From positions 11,938 to 75,937 of the forward strand of contig CAMNDE010000008.1 in the NCBI GenBank assembly GCA_946534895.1: 64,000 nt of DNA, in the 5' to 3' direction. Source of the stretch: UBA2943 sp946534895 (GTDB lineage: Bacteria; Bacillota; Clostridia; Christensenellales; Aristaeellaceae). Under the pieces are notes generated by a model. It was not told the DNA's origin. It saw only the letters and a list, made by a program, of their open reading frames with translations, and ran no database searches. Shown here piece by piece: positions 32,797 through 41,524 of this stretch (the stretch's first letter is position 1; the number at the start of each line of letters is the position of its first letter). Both the position numbers and the translations under genes were made by a program.

Positions 32797-34752
32797 ATGA
32801 CCTCAGATGCCAGCATGCAGCAGTATTTCTCGCTGCAGAACCTGAATGAACTTGCCGGGATTGACCGTCACCTGGAATTTGCTCAGCAGCTGACGGCAAG
32901 GCTGACAGAGGAATACACAGGCAGCACTTTTCCCGCCATGGATCTGCGTGCTGCCCGGAAGCAGCTGGCCGCTGTTCAGGACAGGAAAAATGATCCCGGA
33001 CTGAATCTCAGCGTGATCGGCGAGTTTTCCACAGGAAAAAGCACGTTCATCAACGCCCTTCTCCGGGAAGAGCTTCTGGCTTCCAGTGCCCTGCAGGGCA
33101 CCACGACCGCCTCCACGGTGATGGAATATGACCACGATTTCCGGATCCGGCTCAGGTATCGCAGCGGCGTGGAGGAGAGCATGCTGTATGAAAGCCTTCA
33201 GGACCTGAAAACAGCCCTGCACGCCTTCACCACGCAGTCAGACCCTGCCAGCGGCCTGGAAGAAGTCAGGGTCGGCCTGCCTGCCGGAATCCCGGATACA
33301 GCCCTGCGCATCATTGATACGCCCGGAACCAATGTTACCGAAGCCTGGCACGAAGAGGTCACCATCCGCACGCTGGAGGGGACATCCGACCTTTCGGTTG
33401 TCCTGATCTCCGCCACGCGCCCCGTCCCGGATACACTTCTCACGTTCCTGCGCGCAAACCTGAAGTCCATCCTGCCGCAGTGCGTATTTGTCGTCACCTT
33501 TCTCGATACCCTCCGGCCCCGGGAGCGCACTCAGATGCTTGCCTACATCAGGACACGGCTGGAGACAGAACTGGATATTGAGAACGCCGTGGTCCTGCCC
33601 TACGCCGCACCCCAGGTGCTTGCCCGCGCAAAGGAAGGCGCAGACGAAGCGGACCATGACCTGCTTTCTGCCTCGTATGAGACCGAGCAGGCGCTGCTTG
33701 CACACACAAAACGCCTGCGCGCCCTGGCCGTATCCCGGAAGCTGCTCGCGTGGATGGATCAGGTTTATCAGTCCATCTCCGCATCCCTTGACTCCATGCT
33801 GGATGACTGCAGGCAGCGCCTGGACCGGATCAGCCGCTCCCGGAAAGCGGACCTGCATGATTTCCTTGCCCAGGAACAGCTGAAGCGGCTCTCCGGATTC
33901 GATGCCAGCATCCATGATCTTCTCCGGTCCTTTGACGATACTGTATCCGAAAAAGCAGACAGGGCTGCAGAAAGCATTCTGCACACACTGGATAATAAAA
34001 GTAACCTGGATGCCATCAAAGCGTATATCGGCAGTCCGCTGAGCGCGGACTGTCAGAAAGCCGCCTCTGAACTGATCCGCCATACAGACGCATGCTGTGA
34101 CCAGATCAGAATGAACTTCAACAAGCAAATCGGTGCCTTCAGTCTGAGCTTCATGAGCATGTATGAAGAGCTGGATATCCTGCCCGTGGACCTGACCCGG
34201 TCCGACTATTCGCTTCCGGATCCTGTACGCCTGGACCCGGCTGACCTGTCGGAAGCCGAAGGATTCATCTCGGAAAAGCTGCTTCTCGAAAACATGACTT
34301 TCCTCGGGTCTGCCGCCGCCGGCGCAGCCATTGGGAGCATCATACCCGGAGTCGGCACGATCGTGGGCGGCATTGCCGGGTTTATCGCCGGCGCTTTTCT
34401 CTCCCCGGACACGGACACGGTCCGCGCGCAGTGCCAGGACAAGCTGAAGCCGCAGCTCAGCAGATACTTTGCTTCCGTCATATCACGCATGATTTCGGCC
34501 TGCGAACGCTTTGCCTCAGACATCCGCCGCTGCCTGGACTCGGAATTCAGCTCCTATGAGGCCCGCTACCGGACGGAAGTCGAGGACATGATTGCACAGC
34601 AGCAGGAACTTCAGGACCGGATCAGCGCCAGGATCCACGAGCTGGACAGGGACAGAATGGAAATCATGCAGCACCGGAAGCTTCTGGACTCCACCGTCCT
34701 GCAGCTTGACAGAATTGGAAGGAGGAACACTGACGATGCCTGCAGACCTTGA
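32797..34752 (+). CDS. Dynamin-like GTPase 3
   Basis: 651 aa from ATG 32797; an in-frame ATG at 32776 overlaps dynamin 2 and an ATG at 32815 is also possible, as no site is ideal (a GGAG lies 12 nt upstream). P-loop GEFSTGKS (Gly75-Ser82), G3 DTPG (Asp174), G4 TFLD (Thr234-Asp237). The C-terminal third has a glycine-rich hydrophobic hairpin, GSAAAGAAIGSIIPGVGTIV, followed by helical segments. It overlaps the next gene by 17 nt, showing tight coupling. Together with dynamins 1 and 2 it recalls the multi-dynamin arrangement of the E. coli leoABC locus. Confidence 0.88.
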   Translation: MTSDASMQQYFSLQNLNELAGIDRHLEFAQQLTARLTEEYTGSTFPAMDLRAARKQLAAVQDRKNDPGLNLSVIGEFSTGKSTFINALLREELLASSALQGTTTASTVMEYDHDFRIRLRYRSGVEESMLYESLQDLKTALHAFTTQSDPASGLEEVRVGLPAGIPDTALRIIDTPGTNVTEAWHEEVTIRTLEGTSDLSVVLISATRPVPDTLLTFLRANLKSILPQCVFVVTFLDTLRPRERTQMLAYIRTRLETELDIENAVVLPYAAPQVLARAKEGADEADHDLLSASYETEQALLAHTKRLRALAVSRKLLAWMDQVYQSISASLDSMLDDCRQRLDRISRSRKADLHDFLAQEQLKRLSGFDASIHDLLRSFDDTVSEKADRAAESILHTLDNKSNLDAIKAYIGSPLSADCQKAASELIRHTDACCDQIRMNFNKQIGAFSLSFMSMYEELDILPVDLTRSDYSLPDPVRLDPADLSEAEGFISEKLLLENMTFLGSAAAGAAIGSIIPGVGTIVGGIAGFIAGAFLSPDTDTVRAQCQDKLKPQLSRYFASVISRMISACERFASDIRRCLDSEFSSYEARYRTEVEDMIAQQQELQDRISARIHELDRDRMEIMQHRKLLDSTVLQLDRIGRRNTDDACRP

Positions 34753-35263
34753 TCGATTCCGCAGCGACTGGAATACTTTCGCCGACCTCCTCAGGGGACA
34801 GTTGATTCAGCGCAGCAAAACCGGCGCGCTTTCCCTGGCTTCCGCGAACCTGATCCTTTCCGGCGCCGCCTCCTTCTGGGAGAGCACGCATACCGCGGGC
34901 GGCAGATGGCTGGCCGCGTATGAACACCGTTTTCCCGAAAAAGGAGGCCTTATCCGCGATATCCTGCTCTCGGACATGAAATTTACGCGGGAAGAAACAG
35001 CCAGGCCGGACCTGAGCCCTCTCCAGTACGTGCTTCCCATCGGCGCGGCTGCGGCGGGCTTTCTGATCTCCCGCAGGCTTGGCGCATCCCCTGCCGTACA
35101 GACAGCCGCCGCGCTTCTGCCGGCCGCCGCGGCCTTCCCCGCTGTCGGCAGCATCCTCTCCTCCACAACCGCCGTCAGGCAGAAAGACTGTATCCAATGC
35201 TACATGCAGCAGCTGGACAGATACCGCATGAGTGTGGAAAGCATTCTGGCTGACACTCCGTGA
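34736..35263 (+). CDS. Hypothetical protein with glycine/alanine hydrophobic segments, last gene of dynamin operon
   Basis: 175 aa. AAGGAGG 10 nt before ATG 34736 sets the start inside the dynamin 3 gene. The N-terminal half is soluble and helical (LDRFRSDWNTFADLLRGQLI); the second half has two hydrophobic stretches, YVLPIGAAAAGFLI and AVQTAAALLPAAAAFPAVGS, separated by a short RRLG turn, fitting a membrane hairpin. No family recognised. It may anchor or regulate the GTPases. No terminator is obvious before the next gene at 35310. Confidence 0.75.
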   Translation: MPADLDRFRSDWNTFADLLRGQLIQRSKTGALSLASANLILSGAASFWESTHTAGGRWLAAYEHRFPEKGGLIRDILLSDMKFTREETARPDLSPLQYVLPIGAAAAGFLISRRLGASPAVQTAAALLPAAAAFPAVGSILSSTTAVRQKDCIQCYMQQLDRYRMSVESILADTP

Positions 35264-35309
35264 TCAGTTTCACGGTTTCACCGACTTTGCATGACCGGGA
35301 GTGATCCAC

Positions 35310-36116
35310 ATGACTGAACAGTTTCTCCACGCATTCCATACAGACAAGCCCGTTCTTGCCATGCTGCACCTTGGCGGCGCTGACCCGGACCGGGTGCATG
35401 AACAGGCGAAGCGCGAAATCGAACAGTACTATGGCGGCGGAGCGGACGGCATTCTGGTGGAAGACTACTTCGGTTCACCGGATGATGTGGAATGGGCTCT
35501 GGATTATCTCGCCGGCCACTATCCGGGGCATGTATACGGGGTCAATCTGCTTGCAGACCCGGAGAAAGCCTTCGCCCTGGCCAATAAGTACCGCGCTTCC
35601 TTTCTTCAGCTTGATTCGGTCTGCGGGCATCTCCGTCCCGGGTATCACATGCGCGGGCATGACAAGCCCAACCTGTATGCAAAAAGCTGCGATGGGGACT
35701 TTGCCGAAAGACTCGCTCAGCTCAGAAGCGGCTGCCCCGTCTTTCTGCTGGGCGGCGTCCGGTTCAAGTATCAGCCCGTCAGGTCCGGGCGTACGCTCGA
35801 GGAAGACCTTCTGCTGGGAAAAGAGCGCTGCGATGCCGTCGTCGTGACCGGAGCCGGGACCGGAATCGCCACGGACCCTGAAAAAATCCGTCTGTTCCGC
35901 AGCATCCTAGGCGGCTTTCCGCTGTTCGTCGGTGCCGGAGTAAGCGCCGAGACATGCGCATCCCAGCTCGCTTACGCTGACGGCGCCATTGTGGGCAGCT
36001 GGTTCAAGCAGAACGGAAATACCGACGCCCCGGTGGACCCGGAGCGGGTCAGGCAGTTCATGGACATTGTCCGCCGCCTGCGGGAAACTGCGCAGGCAGA
36101 AACCCAGCTTTCCTGA
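35310..36116 (+). CDS. BtpA/SgcQ-family TIM-barrel protein
   Basis: 268 aa. The family landmarks are VLAMLHLGGADPDRV at the N-terminus, ADGILVEDYFGSPDD, YGVNLL, VVTGAGTGIATDPEKI and a closing FVGAGVSAETCASQLAYADG then IVGSWFKQNG, a phosphate-binding TIM-barrel end. Members include BtpA (photosystem I biogenesis) and SgcQ-like proteins in sugar loci; no enzymatic activity is settled. An alternative GTG at 35301 is less well placed than ATG 35310, which has GGGAGTG. It is 46 nt after the dynamin operon and may be transcribed with it. Confidence 0.85.
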   Translation: MTEQFLHAFHTDKPVLAMLHLGGADPDRVHEQAKREIEQYYGGGADGILVEDYFGSPDDVEWALDYLAGHYPGHVYGVNLLADPEKAFALANKYRASFLQLDSVCGHLRPGYHMRGHDKPNLYAKSCDGDFAERLAQLRSGCPVFLLGGVRFKYQPVRSGRTLEEDLLLGKERCDAVVVTGAGTGIATDPEKIRLFRSILGGFPLFVGAGVSAETCASQLAYADGAIVGSWFKQNGNTDAPVDPERVRQFMDIVRRLRETAQAETQLS

Positions 36117-36123
36117 TATTCAG

Positions 36124-36189
36124 GCCGCAGACCATGCAGGCATTTCCGGTATCGGACCCCTGCATGGATCTGCGGCTTGTTTTTCTTTT
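36124..36189 (+). terminator. Rho-independent terminator after the BtpA-like gene
   Basis: GCCGCAGA and CATGCAGG on one side pair with CCTGCATG and TCTGCGGC on the other, followed by TTGTTTTTCTTTT. Confidence 0.92.
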
Positions 36190-36204
36190 GCAAGCTGATA
36201 CAAT
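36177..36204 (+). promoter_or_regulatory. Possible promoter of the M32 carboxypeptidase gene
   Basis: TTGTTT (36177-36182), 16-nt spacer, TACAAT (36199-36204), overlapping the T-tract of the preceding terminator. Confidence 0.4.
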
Positions 36205-36234
36205 CTTCTTATCAAGCGGCAAGGAGTGATCCAA

Positions 36235-37731
36235 GTGAATCGTGAAGAAGCCCTGAAGATCATCAGGGAAACCGACAGAACCAGTCATTACTACTATCAT
36301 GCCCTGAGCATTCTCTCCGTGGACGGCGTCACCGCGGCGCCGAAGCAGTCCTGGCGCGGGCGTGCCGAGACCACGGGCTTTCTGAGCGGTCAGGTGTGGG
36401 AGCTCACCAACCGGCCTGAGTTCGCGGAAGCCCTGGAACTCCTGAAAGATGACAAGTCCCTGCCGAAGGACGACGCGCGTCTGGTGGAGCTTCTGCGGGA
36501 ATCCATGGAGGAAATCCGTCTGTTCACCCGGGACGAGTTCGTGGCCCGGCAGCAGCTCCTGACGGAAGCGGACAATTACTGGCATGAAGCCAAGGAAAAG
36601 AGCGACTACAGCCTGTTCGCGCCGTATCTGGAAAAACTTATCCGCGATCAGAAGGAACTGGCCCGGCGCAAGGATGCCTCAAAGCAGCCCTATGACGTGC
36701 TGCTGGACATGTATGAAAAGGGCACCAGCACCAGGACACTGGATCCTTTCTTTGAACTCATCAGCCGGGATCTGCGGCCTGTGGTCGAGCAGGTGGCAAA
36801 GGCACCCCAGCCGCGGGTGGATTTCCTGCACCGCGTCTATCCCATTCACCTGCAGCGCGTCTTCTCCGACCGTGTCATGGCGCTCATGGGCATTGACCGG
36901 GAGCGCTGCAGCATCGGCGAGACCGAGCATCCCTTCACCGACGGCGTGAACAAGTGGGACGTGCGCATCACCACCAAGTATCTGGAAACAGACGTCGCCT
37001 CTTCCCTGTACTCCGTGATTCACGAGGGCGGGCATGCCCTGTACGAGATGGGCGTCCGGGACGAATACCAGTTCACCAGCCTCGCCGGCGGCTCATCCAT
37101 GGGCCTGCACGAGAGCCAGAGCCGGTTCTATGAGAACCTCATCGGCCGCTCCCGCGCCTTTACGCACGCGCTGTTCCCCATCTGCCGGGAGCTGTTCCCG
37201 GAGCAGACCGCCGATGTGACGGAAGAGGAATGGTACCGCGCGGTGAACCTGTCCAGGCCCAGTCTCGTGCGCACGGAAGCGGACGAGCTCACCTATCCCT
37301 TCCATGTGATGATCCGGTATGAGCTTGAGAAGCAGATGATCAACGGCGATGTGCCGGTATCCGAGCTCCCGGGCATGTGGAACGAACTGTACAAAAAGGA
37401 GCTTGGGGTCATTGTGCCCAATGACCGGGAGGGCATTCTGCAGGACAGCCACTGGTCCGGCGGAGCCTTCGGCTATTTCCCGAGCTATGCCCTGGGCTCG
37501 GCCTACGGCGTGCAGATGCTGGAGAGCATGAACCGGGAGATGAACGTGGAAGAGCTCGTGAAGCAGGGCGATCTCGCGCCGGTCACAGCCTGGCTGCAGA
37601 AGCGCATCCATCAGTACGGCAGATCACTCACGCCCGCCCAGCTGCTTGAAAGCGCGGACGTCAGCCCGTTTGAGCCGGAGAAGTATACCCGGTATCTCCG
37701 GGAGAAGTTCACATCCCTCTACAACCTGTAA
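36235..37731 (+). CDS. M32-family metallocarboxypeptidase (Taq type)
   Basis: 498 aa. The zinc motif HExxH is His263-Glu-Gly-Gly-His267 in VIHEGGHALYEMG, followed by the M32 segment LAGGSSMGLHESQSRFYENLIGRS with the third ligand glutamate. The family removes C-terminal residues from peptides in the cytoplasm. AAGGAG at 36221-36226 selects the GTG at 36235 as start; the frame could be extended to a GTG inside that site, which is unlikely. Length is normal for the family. It stands alone after a terminator. Confidence 0.95.
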   Translation: MNREEALKIIRETDRTSHYYYHALSILSVDGVTAAPKQSWRGRAETTGFLSGQVWELTNRPEFAEALELLKDDKSLPKDDARLVELLRESMEEIRLFTRDEFVARQQLLTEADNYWHEAKEKSDYSLFAPYLEKLIRDQKELARRKDASKQPYDVLLDMYEKGTSTRTLDPFFELISRDLRPVVEQVAKAPQPRVDFLHRVYPIHLQRVFSDRVMALMGIDRERCSIGETEHPFTDGVNKWDVRITTKYLETDVASSLYSVIHEGGHALYEMGVRDEYQFTSLAGGSSMGLHESQSRFYENLIGRSRAFTHALFPICRELFPEQTADVTEEEWYRAVNLSRPSLVRTEADELTYPFHVMIRYELEKQMINGDVPVSELPGMWNELYKKELGVIVPNDREGILQDSHWSGGAFGYFPSYALGSAYGVQMLESMNREMNVEELVKQGDLAPVTAWLQKRIHQYGRSLTPAQLLESADVSPFEPEKYTRYLREKFTSLYNL

Positions 37732-37768
37732 TCCCCTACGACCGACTGCAAAGCAAGGAGGCGGAATC

Positions 37769-38485
37769 ATGACACTTCAGGAACTGGTTCAGGACGCCCG
37801 GCATATTGTGTTCTTCGGCGGCGCCGGGGTTTCCACGGAAAGCGGCATCCCGGACTTTCGCAGCACCGACGGCCTGTATCACCAGAAATATCCCTGGCCT
37901 CCGGAAACCATTCTCTCCCATGAGTTCTTCATGACCCGGCCAGAGGAATTCTTCCGGTTTTACCGGGACAAGATGCTGCCGCTGGACGCACAGCCCAACA
38001 AGGCGCACATCACGCTGGCAGAGCTGGAAAAAAAAGGAAAGCTCACCGGCGTTGTCACCCAGAATATCGACGGCCTGCACCAGAAGGCCGGAAGCCGCGT
38101 GGTGGATGAACTGCACGGCAGCATCTGGCGCAACACCTGCATGCGCTGCGGAAAGAAGTACGGACCCGAAGCCATCCGCGACTCTCAGGGCGTGCCCCTG
38201 TGCACCTGCGGCGGCCGCATCAAGCCGGACGTGGTGCTCTACGGCGAAGGCCTGGACGACGAGACGGTTTCCCATGCCGTTTCCCTGATCCGGCACGCGG
38301 ACCTCATGATCGTGGCAGGCACCAGCCTGACGGTCTATCCCGCCGCCGGACTGCTCAATTATTTCCGCGGCAGTCATCTCGTGCTCATCAACCGGGATCC
38401 CACCCCTGCCGACCGGGAGGCAGACCTGGTGATCCATGACAAGGTGGGCCAGGTGCTGGGCGGCCTGGACCTGAGCCAATGCTGA
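37769..38485 (+). CDS. NAD-dependent protein deacylase (sirtuin)
   Basis: 238 aa. NAD site GAGVSTESGIPDFRS, catalytic His104 in QNIDGLHQKAG, zinc cysteines Cys124-x2-Cys127 and Cys145-x-Cys147, and the GTSLTVYPAAGL segment are all present, so the enzyme should be active in removing acetyl or other acyl groups from lysines. AAGGAGG precedes ATG 37769. The stop overlaps the next gene by 7 nt, so the nitroreductase-like gene is coupled to it. Confidence 0.96.
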   Translation: MTLQELVQDARHIVFFGGAGVSTESGIPDFRSTDGLYHQKYPWPPETILSHEFFMTRPEEFFRFYRDKMLPLDAQPNKAHITLAELEKKGKLTGVVTQNIDGLHQKAGSRVVDELHGSIWRNTCMRCGKKYGPEAIRDSQGVPLCTCGGRIKPDVVLYGEGLDDETVSHAVSLIRHADLMIVAGTSLTVYPAAGLLNYFRGSHLVLINRDPTPADREADLVIHDKVGQVLGGLDLSQC

Positions 38486-39213
38486 CCCGTCTCCAGCGCC
38501 TGTTCACCCCGGAGGAAAGAACGCGGCTCGCCCGGGCACAGTCCGCGCGCTTTTCCTGCCACACCTTCAGACCCATGGACAGCCGCCAGTTCGCCGCCCT
38601 GAGCCTGCTGTGCGGACGGTTTTCCACGTCCCGCGCCATCCTGGAGCCCGTACGCGTCCCCCTGGACTTTTTCGGGGGCAGCATTCTGGGCCTGGGCCGC
38701 GTGCAGGGCTGCGACACGGTGGTGCAGGTCCTGGCCGGTCCGCAGACAAGTGCGCACACGGAGGCGGGCATCTGCGCGGAAGCGCTGGTGCTCATGCTCA
38801 CGGACCTTGGCATGGCCACCTGCTATCTCACCGGCGGTTTCCGCCGGGATTTTCTGCCTGACCTGCCACGGTCTCTGGACCGGGTCTGCGTCATCTGCGC
38901 CGGCACGGGCCTGGAAACGCAGCCCGCGCGGCGCCGGAAATCCCTGGACCGTCTCTGCCAGGGGGATTATGCCGCATGGCCGGACATGTTCCGTAAGGCC
39001 GCGGAATATGTCCAGACAGCACCGTCCAGCCTCAATCTGCAGCCCTTTTTCATGTCCGTCAGGCCTGAAGGCTTCGGTCTGGATTCCTCGGACCGCACGC
39101 GGCTGGACCTGGGCATCGGCATGGTGCACGCGGAACTCGCCTTTGACAGACCGCATGCCTGGCGCCTGTCCGAGGACCGGCGCGAACCCATGAGCATGGC
39201 CATATTTGCATAA
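38479..39213 (+). CDS. Nitroreductase-like protein (PF14512 TM-nitroreductase type)
   Basis: 244 aa with a double nitroreductase-like layout: RFSCHTFRPMDSRQFAALSL near the start, AGICAEALVLMLTDLGMATCYL in the middle, VQTAPSSLNLQPFFMSV and LDLGIGMVHAELAF near the end. This pseudo-duplicated pattern is typical of the putative TM nitroreductase family. It is flavin-binding by inference. It overlaps the sirtuin gene by 7 nt, so both are translated from one message; a functional link through NAD(H) is possible. Confidence 0.8.
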   Translation: MLTRLQRLFTPEERTRLARAQSARFSCHTFRPMDSRQFAALSLLCGRFSTSRAILEPVRVPLDFFGGSILGLGRVQGCDTVVQVLAGPQTSAHTEAGICAEALVLMLTDLGMATCYLTGGFRRDFLPDLPRSLDRVCVICAGTGLETQPARRRKSLDRLCQGDYAAWPDMFRKAAEYVQTAPSSLNLQPFFMSVRPEGFGLDSSDRTRLDLGIGMVHAELAFDRPHAWRLSEDRREPMSMAIFA

Positions 39214-39362
39214 TTTCTCAGTTTTCTGCATTCTGAGTCAGGTGTGACCCGATCGGGACAGGAAGTGCGTAAGCAGCGGAATTTCCTTGTATTTCAAGCA
39301 TTTCCTGTCCTTTTTCTATGCCATGGTCTGTACATTTCATTTGCAGGAGTTCTTCATTTCTC

Positions 39363-39391
39363 TTGCAAATTCATGCATGATTGCCTATAAT
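39363..39391 (+). promoter_or_regulatory. Promoter of the MurR/RpiR regulator gene
   Basis: TTGCAA (39363-39368), 17-nt spacer, TATAAT (39386-39391), with the ATG 37 nt after the -10. The rest of 39214-39362 shows no gene or clear terminator. Confidence 0.85.
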
Positions 39392-39427
39392 CCATGCCGT
39401 ATGACCATGGAAAGTGAGGAATGCGAT

Positions 39428-40297
39428 ATGCAGGAATCGCCGGATCTGATCCGTGCTCTGAATCTCAACGGCCGTAAGCTGAGCAAGAGCCAGAAGCGCA
39501 TTGCCCAGTATATCGCCGAACACTACGAAAAGGCCGCCTACATGACGGCCAGTCATCTCGCAGAGTGCGTACAGGTCAGCGAATCCACCGTGGTCCGCTT
39601 CGCCTCCGCCCTGGGATATGAAGGATATCCGCATCTGCAGAAAGCCCTGCAGGAGCTGGTGAGCCATCACCTGACCGGATACCAGCGCGTGGCCATGGCC
39701 ACGGAAATCCGGGAGGACAATGTGCTGGAGACCGTGCTCAAGTCGGATATCGCGAATCTGCGCGCCACGCTGGAATTAATGGACCGCTCGGTCTATGAGG
39801 ACGTGGTGCACAGGATTCTCGAAGCCAAGGCCATCTATGTCATGGGCCTGCGCTCCGCCGCGCCGCTGGCGCAGTTCATGGGGTTTTATCTCAATTACAT
39901 CTTTGACAACGTGCACCTGGTCTCTTCCGGGTCCACGGACGTATTTGAGGAGATCGCCAAGCTCAAGGCGGATGACGTGCTCATCGGCATTTCCTTCCCG
40001 CGCTATTCCAACCGCACCATTGACGCCATGACCTTCGCCAAGCACTGCGGTGCCCAGGTCATCGCCATTACCGACGGTCCGCTGTCGCCGCTGAGCCGCG
40101 TCGCCGACGCCACGCTCATGGCGCAGACGGACATGGCCTCCTTTGTGGACTCGCTGGCCGCGCCGCTCTCGGTGATCAACGCGCTTCTGGTTTCCCTGGG
40201 CCTGCGGCGCCGTGAAGCGCTGACGGACCATTTCCGCCAGCTCGAATCCATCTGGGATGCCTATCAGGTCTATCTGGGAGATGAACAGCATGACTGA
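39428..40297 (+). CDS. MurR/RpiR-family transcriptional regulator
   Basis: 289 aa. N-terminal RpiR helix-turn-helix: LSKSQKRIAQYIAEHYE, MTASHLAECVQVSESTVVRFA, GYEGYPHLQKALQ. The C-terminal half is a SIS sugar-phosphate-binding domain (AIYVMGLRSAAPLAQFMGFYL, VLIGISFPRYSNRTIDAM). Such regulators respond to phosphorylated sugars. A GTGAGG site sets the ATG at 39428. It overlaps the following flavoprotein gene by 8 nt; its targets are not evident from the immediate neighbours. Confidence 0.93.
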   Translation: MQESPDLIRALNLNGRKLSKSQKRIAQYIAEHYEKAAYMTASHLAECVQVSESTVVRFASALGYEGYPHLQKALQELVSHHLTGYQRVAMATEIREDNVLETVLKSDIANLRATLELMDRSVYEDVVHRILEAKAIYVMGLRSAAPLAQFMGFYLNYIFDNVHLVSSGSTDVFEEIAKLKADDVLIGISFPRYSNRTIDAMTFAKHCGAQVIAITDGPLSPLSRVADATLMAQTDMASFVDSLAAPLSVINALLVSLGLRRREALTDHFRQLESIWDAYQVYLGDEQHD

Positions 40298-41522
40298 TGT
40301 GGTGATCATCGGCGCCGGCGCGGCCGGGCTCATGGCAGGCATCTATGCCCAGGAAAGCGGGGCGCAGAGCCTGATCCTCGAGCGCAATGAAAAGGCCGGG
40401 AAAAAAATCTATATCACCGGCAAGGGCCGATGCAATCTCACCAATGACTGCGACGCGGAGGATTTCCTGAAGGAAGTCCCGCGCAATCCCAGGTTCCTGT
40501 ACTCGGCCCTGAGCCTGCTCAGTCCGCGCACGCTCATGCAGCGCATGGAGGACTGGGGCTGTCCCGTGGTCGTGCAGCGCGGCCGCCGCGTTTTCCCCGC
40601 CACGGAAAAGGCCAGTGATGTGACCCGCACGCTCCTGCGCCGCTATGAGCAGCTGGGCGGGCATCTGCAGTACAATACACGCGTGCGCGCACTTTGCGTG
40701 GAAGACGGGCATATCACCGGCGTGGAAACCGACCGCGGCCAGGTGCGCACTTCCCGGGTGATCCTGTGCAGCGGCGGGCTCGCCTATCCGTCCACCGGTT
40801 CCACCGGCGACGGCCTGAACATGGCACGCGACCTGGGACATACCATCTCCCCGCTGCGGCCTTCCCTGTCCGCGCTGGAGACCCGGGAAACCTGGCCCCG
40901 GCAGCTCATGGGCCTGAGCCTCAAGAATGTGGAGCTGAGCATGAAGCAGGGCAGGAAGATGCTCTATGACCGCCAGGGGGAAATGCTGTTCACGCATTTC
41001 GGCATCTCCGGACCCCTGGTGCTGGAGCTGTCCGCGCACATGCCGGATGACGCTTTTCTGCCGGTTTCCCTGAACCTGAAGCCGGCACTGGATGAAAAAA
41101 CCCTGGACCAGAGAGTGCTTGACGAGCTCAGTCAGCGTCCGGCCCAGTCACTGGAGCACGCACTGTATACGCTCCTGCCGCATTCCCTGGCGGATCTGTT
41201 TCCCGGGATCTGCGGGCTGGAGGAAAGGCGCGTGTGTTCCAGCATTTCGCGTGCCGAGCGCCAGACGCTCGTGCACACCCTGCAGAACCTGACCCTTACC
41301 CCGACGCGGTACCGACCCTTTGAGGAAGCCATTGTCACCCGGGGCGGCGTTTCCGTGCGCGAGGTCAGTCCTGCCACCATGGAATCCCGGCTGATCCATG
41401 GGCTGTTTTTTGCCGGAGAAATCCTGGACGTGGACGCACACACCGGCGGGTACAATCTGCACACCGCCTTTTCCACCGGCGCACTGGCCGGAGCGTCCGC
41501 CGCCCGGCATTCGGAGGACTGA
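40290..41522 (+). CDS. HI0933/BaiN-family NAD(P)/FAD-dependent oxidoreductase
   Basis: 410 aa. The FAD dinucleotide site is MTDVVIIGAGAAGLMAGIYA, followed by EKAGKKIYITGKGRCNLTND, both hallmarks of the HI0933 family; GLAYPSTGSTGDG and the C-terminal FFAGEILDVDAHTGGYNLH complete it. Substrates are mostly unknown, although one member (BaiN) acts in bile acid metabolism. Overlaps the MurR gene by 8 nt and is followed 2 nt later by the exonuclease gene, forming a tight operon. Confidence 0.93.
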   Translation: MTDVVIIGAGAAGLMAGIYAQESGAQSLILERNEKAGKKIYITGKGRCNLTNDCDAEDFLKEVPRNPRFLYSALSLLSPRTLMQRMEDWGCPVVVQRGRRVFPATEKASDVTRTLLRRYEQLGGHLQYNTRVRALCVEDGHITGVETDRGQVRTSRVILCSGGLAYPSTGSTGDGLNMARDLGHTISPLRPSLSALETRETWPRQLMGLSLKNVELSMKQGRKMLYDRQGEMLFTHFGISGPLVLELSAHMPDDAFLPVSLNLKPALDEKTLDQRVLDELSQRPAQSLEHALYTLLPHSLADLFPGICGLEERRVCSSISRAERQTLVHTLQNLTLTPTRYRPFEEAIVTRGGVSVREVSPATMESRLIHGLFFAGEILDVDAHTGGYNLHTAFSTGALAGASAARHSED

Positions 41523-41524
41523 TC

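Noticed and set aside
28883..34752. Recent tandem triplication of one dynamin gene
   Set aside because: Outside the G motifs the three proteins are clearly different in sequence and hydrophobic segments; no DNA-level similarity is visible.
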